Below are positions 7,007 through 12,183 of a stretch of 14,621 nucleotides of DNA, piece by piece. The stretch is from NCBI GenBank assembly GCA_964528155.1, contig CAZGRL010000088.1:1-14621 (forward strand), written 5' to 3'. Origin of the DNA: G001797105 sp964528155. GTDB lineage: Bacteria; Chloroflexota; Anaerolineae; Anaerolineales; E44-bin32. Below the pieces are notes generated by a model. That model saw only the letters and a program-made list of their open reading frames with translations. It was not told the DNA's origin and made no database searches. Both the position numbers and the translations under genes were made by a program. The first letter of the stretch is position 1, and each line of letters begins with the position of its first letter.

Positions 7007-7609
7007 ATGGTGAGAATACGATTGCGCCGAGTCGGCGCACGGCATCAACCGAGCTTTCGAATCGTGGTGGCCGACCGGGAGAGTCCGCGTGACGGGCGCT
7101 TCCTCGAGATCATCGGCAACTACAATCCAAGAACTGAACCATCCACGGTCTTCGTGGATGAAGCGCGCCTGTTCCACTGGATGCAGCACGGCGCACAACC
7201 ATCAGACTCGGTCAGACAGGTACTTGGCTCGCTGGGGACGTGGGACCGCTGGAGCCGCTTGAAGGCGGGAGAATCGCTCGAGGTGATCCTGGAAGAGGGC
7301 AAGGGCGCATTCCCAGCGGTCGATCCTCGCACCGATCGGACGGACAAGGTTAGCGGTCGTCCGTCCAAAAAGGCGCGCGCCAAGGAGCAAGCCGCGGCTG
7401 CTGAGGCCGAGGTCACCGCCAAAGCTGAGGTTCAGACCGAGAAGGCTCAAGAGGCAGCGGCTGAAGTCGAAATGAAGGCTGAGGCAGTGGCCGAGGAGGC
7501 GCCTGCACCTGAGGATACCGGCCCGGAGGCGGTCGCAGACGCTCCCGCTACGGAGGCCCAGAGGGATGAGGCTCCCGGCGAGTCAGGCGAAGAGACGACC
7601 GAAGCCTGA
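7007..7609 (+). CDS. rpsP: 30S ribosomal protein bS16 with long acidic C-terminal extension
   Basis: Residues 1-~90 are a complete bS16, an early-assembling protein of the small ribosomal subunit. It begins MVRIRLRRVGARHQPSFRIV and contains VADRESPRDGRFLEIIGNYNP, which are diagnostic. Usual bS16 lengths are ~80-90 residues in many bacteria; this one is 200. From ~121 onward (KKARAKEQ) the chain becomes almost entirely Ala, Glu, Val and Pro with scattered Lys, then strongly acidic to the end (GESGEETTEA). That part is likely disordered or helical and surface-exposed. GGGAGA at 6990-6995 precedes the ATG by ~11 nt, slightly far. The gene is followed by khpA after 77 bp in the conserved ffh-rpsP-khpA-rimM order. 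Confidence 0.95.
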   Translation: MVRIRLRRVGARHQPSFRIVVADRESPRDGRFLEIIGNYNPRTEPSTVFVDEARLFHWMQHGAQPSDSVRQVLGSLGTWDRWSRLKAGESLEVILEEGKGAFPAVDPRTDRTDKVSGRPSKKARAKEQAAAAEAEVTAKAEVQTEKAQEAAAEVEMKAEAVAEEAPAPEDTGPEAVADAPATEAQRDEAPGESGEETTEA

Positions 7610-7686
7610 GGCCGTAAGATCGCGATTCGAAGTCGATACATGTCTTCTATCGAACACGGATACGCAAGCTGAATCGGGAGGACGAT

Positions 7687-7914
7687 GTGAAAGCTCTCAT
7701 CGAGTACATCGCGAAGTCCCTGGTCGATGATCCGACCGAAGTCAAGGTGAACGAACAGGTCCGGAGAGGTGGCTTGCGGATCGAGTTGAGCGTCGCCGAT
7801 GAAGACATGGGCAGGGTGATCGGGCGCGGGGGACGAGTGGCGAACGCGATGCGCGTGCTTCTGCGCGTCTCAGCCGCGCGAGAAGGGAAGCGAGCCACGC
7901 TGGACATCATCTAG
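7687..7914 (+). CDS. khpA: KhpA, small KH-domain RNA-binding protein
   Basis: The 75-residue protein is a single KH domain, the usual size for KhpA (YlqC family), which pairs with KhpB (Jag/EloR) to bind many RNAs and affects cell elongation and division in Gram-positive bacteria. The RNA-binding GXXG loop is Gly46-Arg-Gly-Gly49 in VIGRGGRVANAMR. The N-terminal VKALIEYIAKSLVDDP is typical of the family. Start is GTG at 7687, with a strong GGGAGG at 7676-7681. It sits between rpsP and rimM, its standard position. The rimM start lies six bases after its stop. KhpB is not in this window. Confidence 0.94.
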   Translation: MKALIEYIAKSLVDDPTEVKVNEQVRRGGLRIELSVADEDMGRVIGRGGRVANAMRVLLRVSAAREGKRATLDII

Positions 7915-7919
7915 CCCAC

Positions 7920-8468
7920 ATGTCAACAGATGAAAGTGGTATGCAATCTGGTGCCGCCCGACAGTCGCCGAAGTTCTTGGCTGTCGGGCGCATTGTTCGA
8001 CCCCATGGTGTGCGGGGCGTTCTGTTGGTGGACCCGATTTCCGAACAACTGCTAGGTCTGCAGCCCGGAGCCGAGGTGCGATTGGGTCCGGATCGCAGCC
8101 GGAGGATCTTCCTGGAACTCCACCGGCATGGTGGCCGATGGTTGCTGCGGCTCGAAGGTGTGGATAGCCGAGAAGCAGCGGAGCTCATGCGCGGCCAGGA
8201 GATCGCGCTCCCGCTGGAGGACGTTCCCCCGCTCCCGGAAGGCACGTACTACCACTGGCAGATTATCGGACTACAGGTTGTGAGCGATGATGGAGCAGTG
8301 TTGGGGACCGTGGCAGAAATCATCGAGACCGGCGCAAATGATGTGTACCTTGTGCGTGATGATGCAGGAGCAGAGCTCCTTCTCCCGGCCATCGAATCCG
8401 TCATTCTCGCCGTGGATCTCGAGAACGAGGAAATCAAGGTTCACTTGATCCCAGGTCTGCGAGATTGA
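7920..8468 (+). CDS. rimM: ribosome maturation factor RimM
   Basis: RimM helps assemble the 30S head by acting on bS16/uS19-containing intermediates, which fits its place downstream of rpsP. The 182-residue product shows the N-terminal barrel signature LAVGRIVRPHGVRG, then PLPEGTYYHWQIIGLQV and a C-terminal PRC-barrel (GTVAEIIETGANDVYLV, LLLPAIESVI), ending in LIPGLRD, close to the common LLPGL end. The ATG at 7920 has no ribosome site and lies just after khpA, so coupled translation or a start at ATG 7941 (seven residues shorter) is possible. In many bacteria trmD and rplS follow; here they do not. Confidence 0.94.
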   Translation: MSTDESGMQSGAARQSPKFLAVGRIVRPHGVRGVLLVDPISEQLLGLQPGAEVRLGPDRSRRIFLELHRHGGRWLLRLEGVDSREAAELMRGQEIALPLEDVPPLPEGTYYHWQIIGLQVVSDDGAVLGTVAEIIETGANDVYLVRDDAGAELLLPAIESVILAVDLENEEIKVHLIPGLRD

Positions 8469-8796
8469 TCGGCCTTCCCTGCGCCGAGGACGGCGAACCG
8501 AGCCGTGGTCTGCCAGGGACGAAACACGCGGGGAGGTTGTCCCAAGAGGGGAGGCCTTGACGTGCAGGTCTGGGCGCGGACTGCGAGAACGGTTCGCTTG
8601 GACAAGACAGGGGACCAGGGGGCATCTCTGCCTCATCATCAAGGCCGAGCGCAAAGCCAGACCGAACGGGAAGAGCTGCTTTCTGGCTGGCACGCTGCAC
8701 ATCATCGAGTCGACGCCAGAAGGCCGTCCGGCTTGCCGGTCACATGTGGCTATGGTAAACTCCGCTGACTTTGCCTCCGACAGGAACCTGACCCGG
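8469..8796. other. 328-bp gap between rimM and the Roadblock gene
   Basis: No gene is recognised here. The Roadblock reading frame is open leftwards to 8557, but the added ~80 residues look random and basic. GGGGAGG occurs twice, 18 nt apart (8530-8536 and 8548-8554). The second copy is well placed for a GTG at 8562 that would give a 68-residue peptide ending at 8768; I see no family in it. CCCTG near 8475 and CAGGG near 8514 could bracket a structured RNA with an inner GCCG/CGGC hairpin. I looked for SRP, RNase P and tmRNA signatures and found none. A promoter candidate for the next gene lies at the right end. Confidence 0.35.
8733..8761 (+). promoter_or_regulatory. candidate promoter for the Roadblock gene
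   Basis: TTGCCG (8733-8738), 17 bp, then TAAACT (8756-8761), 4 of 6 matches each. Transcription would begin near 8768, about 30 nt before the preferred ATG at 8797, and after the end of any 8562-8768 peptide. This supports the short Roadblock product. Confidence 0.38.
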
Positions 8797-9171
8797 ATGG
8801 AGAAATCCCGAACGGATATGATGGTCGACCGGCTCCGGACTCTCCAGGGCAACACGCCGGATGTGGAGGCCTCCGCCGTCGTGAGCGTTGATGGGCTGAC
8901 GATGGCGGCTTCATTACCAGCCGGAGTGGAAGAGGATCGGGTTTCGGCCATGTCGGCGGCGATGCTCAGCCTGGGGGAACGGATCGCAGGAGAGCTGGGT
9001 CGAGGGGGATTGGACGAAGTGTACATTCACGGGAACGAGGGGTATGTATTGCTCCTGGCGGCCGGGACGGATGCCGTACTGACCGTATTGGCACGGGAAC
9101 AGGCGAAGCTAGGATTGGTTCTGCTCGAAATGCGACGCGCAGCCGAAGACCTTATGGAGCTGGTCGGTTGA
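8797..9171 (+). CDS. Roadblock/LC7 domain protein (MglB-like)
   Basis: The 124-residue product is one Roadblock/LC7 domain, a small alpha/beta fold that dimerises and commonly serves as partner or activator of Ras-like small GTPases (MglB for MglA). Visible family features are the helix MVDRLRTLQGNTPDVEASAVVS, the strand pair VSVDGLTMAASLP, the helix SAMSAAMLSLGERIAGELGRGGL and the terminal strands EVYIHGNEGYVLLLAAGTDAVLTVL. I chose ATG 8797, preceded by AGGAA (8782-8786), because the domain starts there and the length is typical; upstream starts add an unconvincing basic stretch. No MglA-like GTPase lies in the window, so the partner is unknown; sensing, polarity or a solitary regulatory role are all possible. 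Confidence 0.88.
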   Translation: MEKSRTDMMVDRLRTLQGNTPDVEASAVVSVDGLTMAASLPAGVEEDRVSAMSAAMLSLGERIAGELGRGGLDEVYIHGNEGYVLLLAAGTDAVLTVLAREQAKLGLVLLEMRRAAEDLMELVG

Positions 9172-9213
9172 CACCGACGAAGATCATCGGAGAACGTCAC
9201 CCTCGCACGGAAT

Positions 9214-9250
9214 CGGTGGGGAGGTCACCGCAAAGCGGTCCTCCCCACCG
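9214..9250 (+). promoter_or_regulatory. strong hairpin in the pyrG leader, possible ribosome-site switch
   Basis: CGGTGGGGAGG (9214-9224) pairs perfectly with CCTCCCCACCG (9240-9250); a 2-nt bulge and ACCGC/GCGGT with an AAA loop complete a 16-bp stem. Only three T follow closely, so it is a weak terminator at best. The 3' arm segment CCTCCCCA (9240-9247) is also exactly complementary to TGGGGAGG (9274-9281), the Shine-Dalgarno region of pyrG. The leader could thus hold either fold. A perfect TTGACA at 9168-9173 lies upstream but lacks a good -10. Confidence 0.6.
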
Positions 9251-9288
9251 CCCATTTAAGTCATAGTCGGGGATGGGGAGGTAGGGCG

Positions 9289-10941
9289 ATGACCAAATAC
9301 GTCTTCTTGACGGGAGGGGTGGTCAGCTCGGTCGGGAAGGGAGTGACGGCCGCCGCATTGGGGAAGCTGCTCAAGGCCAGAGGCTTTAGGGTTTCGATAC
9401 AGAAGCTGGATCCCTACATCAACGTCGATCCTGGGACGATGAGCCCGTATCAACACGGAGAGGTTTACGTCTTGGAGGACGGGGCGGAGACCGATCTGGA
9501 CCTGGGGCATTACGAACGCTTCATCGACACCAATCTGAGCCGGGTGTGCAATGTCACGACCGGCCAGATCTATTCCGATGTGATTGCTCAGGAGCGTCGA
9601 GGAGATTTCCTCGGGGGCACGATCCAGGTCATCCCTCACATCACCAGCGAGATCAAGCGCCGCATCGGCCTCGTTCCGCTGGACACCGGGGCTGAGGTGG
9701 TGCTGGTTGAGGTCGGTGGAACAGTCGGCGACATTGAGTCGCTACCGTTCCTGGAAGCGCTCCGTCAGATGCGCTCCGATGTCGGTAGGGAGAATACATT
9801 CTTCATCCATGTGACCTGGCTTCCGCACATAGCCGCCACGGGCGAGCTGAAGACAAAGCCGACGCAGCACTCGGTGCGTGAGCTGAGATCGATCGGGATC
9901 TCGCCTGACGCAATCATCGCCCGTTCCGACTACCCGGTCGGCGAGGATTTGCGCGAGAAGATCGCTCTGTTCTGTGACGTCGAGTCGAAGGCGGTGATCC
10001 CGCTCACGACGACGAATGTGCTATACGAGGTCCCGCTGCTCCTTGAGCGCGAAGGGTTGGGCCAATACGTCTTGCGGCGATTGGGACTGAAGGAAAGACA
10101 GAAGCCGGTTTGGGATGAATGGGAAGATCTGGTAGCCCGTGAGCGGACGACTCGCCCCCAGGCCAGAGTCGCTCTGGTCGGCAAGTACGTTGAGCTGAAA
10201 GATGCATACATGAGCGTGCGCGAGGCGGTGCGGCACGCCGGCCTGGCCGTCGGAGTGGATCCGGAAATCATCTGGCTTCACTCTGCCGAGCTGGAAAAAG
10301 GGAAAGGTTGGGATCAGCTCGAGGAAGCGGATGGCGTCATCGTGCCGGGCGGGTTCGGCTCGCGCGGGATCGAGGGCATGATCGCCGCCGCCCGCTACGC
10401 ACGCCGCAACAATGTTCCGTATCTGGGTTTGTGTCTGGGTATGCAGGTGATGGTGATCGAGTTCGGGCGGGACATCCTCGGCTCCGAGGACACGAACTCG
10501 ACTGAGTTCGACCGCAACACGCCTCATCCGGTGATCGATCTCCTGCCAGAGCAGCGCGGAATAGGAAACATGGGCGGAACAATGAGGCTTGGTGTGTATC
10601 CGTGTGTGCTCGTGCCGGGAACTCATGCCGCGGAGGCCTACGGGGTAGAGCAGGTCAGCGAGCGCCACAGGCATCGGTTCGAATTCAACAACGCCTACCG
10701 TGAGGTGATGGGAGAGCACGGGATGGCGTTCTCGGGGATATCTCCTGATGGACGGCTGGTTGAGATCGCCGAGATCGCCGATCATCCCTTCATGGTCGGA
10801 TCCCAGTTCCATCCTGAGTTTCTGTCCCGGCCCAATCGACCGCACCCCTTGTTCAGGGCCTTCCTCGAGGCGGTGGCCGCCAGGGCAGGGCGCAGGACAG
10901 GCGTAACAGCGGCGGAGCCTGCGGACCGCGCCGCGGCTTGA
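9289..10941 (+). CDS. pyrG: CTP synthase (glutamine hydrolysing)
   Basis: PyrG makes CTP from UTP, ATP and glutamine, the last step of pyrimidine nucleotide synthesis, in the cytoplasm. The 550-residue length is normal. The synthetase half (1-~270) carries GGVVSSVGKG, the DPYINVDPGTMSPYQHGEVYV stretch and ETDLDLGHYERF. The class I glutaminase half (~290-540) has the nucleophile Cys382 in GLCLGMQ and the His508/Glu510 pair in QFHPEF, so the catalytic triad is complete. Also present are GGFGSRG and NNAYRE. The tail after ~530 is Ala/Arg-rich and not conserved. Start ATG 9289 follows GGGGAGG (9275-9281) by seven bases, one of the best ribosome sites here. The preceding hairpin could regulate it. 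It is convergent with the coiled-coil gene downstream. Confidence 0.98.
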   Translation: MTKYVFLTGGVVSSVGKGVTAAALGKLLKARGFRVSIQKLDPYINVDPGTMSPYQHGEVYVLEDGAETDLDLGHYERFIDTNLSRVCNVTTGQIYSDVIAQERRGDFLGGTIQVIPHITSEIKRRIGLVPLDTGAEVVLVEVGGTVGDIESLPFLEALRQMRSDVGRENTFFIHVTWLPHIAATGELKTKPTQHSVRELRSIGISPDAIIARSDYPVGEDLREKIALFCDVESKAVIPLTTTNVLYEVPLLLEREGLGQYVLRRLGLKERQKPVWDEWEDLVARERTTRPQARVALVGKYVELKDAYMSVREAVRHAGLAVGVDPEIIWLHSAELEKGKGWDQLEEADGVIVPGGFGSRGIEGMIAAARYARRNNVPYLGLCLGMQVMVIEFGRDILGSEDTNSTEFDRNTPHPVIDLLPEQRGIGNMGGTMRLGVYPCVLVPGTHAAEAYGVEQVSERHRHRFEFNNAYREVMGEHGMAFSGISPDGRLVEIAEIADHPFMVGSQFHPEFLSRPNRPHPLFRAFLEAVAARAGRRTGVTAAEPADRAAA

Positions 10942-10999
10942 AGAATTCCTCGATGTAGCCGTGGTTAACCGTTGTTGAAGGGAGGGATGACAAGACAAA

Positions 11000-11022
11000 G
11001 GGCGGCGCATCATGCGCCGCCC
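11000..11022 (-). terminator. hairpin terminator at the pyrG / coiled-coil gene junction
   Basis: A 10-bp GC-rich stem (GGGCGGCGCA and TGCGCCGCCC) closes a 3-nt loop. On the minus strand it is followed by TTTGTCTTG, T-rich enough for intrinsic termination of the recG-coaD-coiled-coil unit. On the plus strand the following bases are not T-rich, so it may only slow transcription from pyrG. Confidence 0.7.
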
Positions 11023-11057
11023 CGATGATTCCAGCAGGGACGAATACCGCAGCCGCC

Positions 11058-11555
11058 CTACGGCTGCTCCTCGGGCATCTCGCTCCCCATCTCGATCCGA
11101 ACCGCTCGCTGGCGTTCGGCGTTGAGCTTGGCGATCCCGTTGCGGGCCTGGTTCAGCAGGCGGGTGAGCTCCGCCTCCAATGTGCTCAGTGAATTGAGGA
11201 TGTAGTCGTCAGCCTCCTGCCGCATCGCTTCCACGTCGGCGCGAGCCTGGTTGATCACCTGCTCGGCCCTCGACTGGGCGGCCTGCACGATCGCGTCGCG
11301 GGTCACGAATTCCTCCGACTTTTGCTTGGCCAAGGTGATCGTTCGATTGGCCTCTTCCTGGGCCTGGGCCAGGACGCGGTCACGTTGCGCAAGCACCTGC
11401 TGCGCCTTCTTGACTTCGTCCGGGATCGAAATTCGCATCTGGTCGATGATCTCCAGAACGCGGTCCTCGTCCACGACAACACTGTGGGTGAGCGGAATCG
11501 GCCGGCTCTCGTTGAAGAGCTCCTCCAGTCGATCCACCAGGTGCAGGATGTCCAT
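11058..11555 (-). CDS. SepIVA/DivIVA-like coiled-coil cell-division or growth protein
   Basis: The 165-residue protein is mostly alpha-helical coiled coil with no membrane segment. The N-terminus (MDILHLVDRLEELFNESRPIP) then VVVDEDRVLEIIDQMRISIPDEVKKAQQVLAQRDRVL matches, by my recollection of the sequence, the beginning of mycobacterial SepIVA, a DivIVA-like protein that organises septation and elongation. The C-terminal part (MRQEADDYILNSLSTLEAELTRLL) also resembles its end. Residues ~45-110 are heptad-rich with Ala/Gln/Glu. The longer frame begins at 11594 but ATG 11555, five bases after GGAGG, is clearly better. An alternative description would be an ATPase subunit B/H-like coiled coil; the N-terminal match argues against it. 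It lies last in the recG-coaD unit, though it may have its own promoter. Confidence 0.82.
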   Translation of the reverse strand: MDILHLVDRLEELFNESRPIPLTHSVVVDEDRVLEIIDQMRISIPDEVKKAQQVLAQRDRVLAQAQEEANRTITLAKQKSEEFVTRDAIVQAAQSRAEQVINQARADVEAMRQEADDYILNSLSTLEAELTRLLNQARNGIAKLNAERQRAVRIEMGSEMPEEQP

Positions 11556-11620
11556 CCTAGCCTCCGGTCCACCTCGTCGGTTGATCGGGACCAAGCCTCA
11601 AGGTGCAAGGTTCAGGCCGA

Positions 11621-11649
11621 AGCGTACACCGATCCATCAACTGGGTCAA
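11621..11649 (-). promoter_or_regulatory. candidate promoter for the SepIVA-like gene
   Basis: Read on the minus strand, TTGACC (11649-11644), a 17-bp spacer and TACGCT (11626-11621) resemble a sigma70 promoter: the -35 matches 5 of 6 positions, the -10 only 3 of 6. Transcription would start near 11614, leaving a leader of ~60 nt before the ATG at 11555. Confidence 0.35.
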
Positions 11650-11655
11650 CCCGCC

Positions 11656-12183
11656 TCAGTCTCGCAAGGAGGGCATAGGCATATACCCCGGGCCGTCGTT
11701 GCTCAATTCGATGAACCTGCGCTCCAGGGCCGTGGCGACGTGTTCGGGCACAAAGCTGCTCACGTCGCCGCCCAGGGAAGCGATCTCACGGACGGTCGAG
11801 CCGCTCAAGAAGCTGTGTTCTTCGTTGGTGATCAGGGCGACCACTTCGACGTTTGGGGCCAGACGGTGGTTGGCCAGAGCCATCCGGAACTCGTACTCGA
11901 AATCCGAGAACACGCGCAGCCCGCGCACGATCACTTTGGCGTCGAGCTTGCGGCAAAGATCCACCGTCAGGCCCTCGTAGCCGATCACCTGCACCTTCTC
12001 CAGCCCGGCAAAGCTGCGCTTGACGAGGTCGATCCGTTCCTCGGGCGAGAACAGGAGATTCTTCAAAGGCCTGTCATACACGGCAACGACGAGCTCGTCG
12101 AACAAGAGCGCCGCGCGGGAGGCGATGTCTATATGCCCCAGGTGGATCGGATCGAAAGCGCCCGGGAATACGGCTCGGACCAT
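11656..12183 (-). CDS. coaD: phosphopantetheine adenylyltransferase
   Basis: CoaD transfers AMP from ATP to 4'-phosphopantetheine, the penultimate step of coenzyme A synthesis, as a cytoplasmic hexamer in studied cases. The 175-residue protein has the nucleotidyltransferase motif GAFDPIHLGH (His14-x-Gly-His17; the more usual form is TxGH), the DRPLKN loop, VRGLRVFSDFEYEFRMALANHRL and the second nucleotide site FLSGSTVRE followed by GGDVSSFVP. All catalytic parts seem to be present. The ATG shares its A with the TGA of recG, so the two genes are translationally coupled; a GGGAGAG in the recG end serves as ribosome site. The common neighbour rsmD is absent. Confidence 0.97.
   Translation of the reverse strand: MVRAVFPGAFDPIHLGHIDIASRAALLFDELVVAVYDRPLKNLLFSPEERIDLVKRSFAGLEKVQVIGYEGLTVDLCRKLDAKVIVRGLRVFSDFEYEFRMALANHRLAPNVEVVALITNEEHSFLSGSTVREIASLGGDVSSFVPEHVATALERRFIELSNDGPGYMPMPSLRD

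Noticed and set aside
8557..8796. N-terminal extension of the Roadblock protein by ~80 residues
   Set aside because: The added residues are basic, Cys/Arg-rich and unlike any domain; the domain, a ribosome site and a promoter all fit the start at 8797.
9168..9196. Perfect TTGACA as a pyrG promoter
   Set aside because: No acceptable -10 hexamer at 16-18 bp; the TTGACA overlaps the Roadblock stop codon and may be chance.
10021..11013. 330-codon minus-strand open frame within pyrG
   Set aside because: Antisense shadow of the conserved glutaminase half of CTP synthase.
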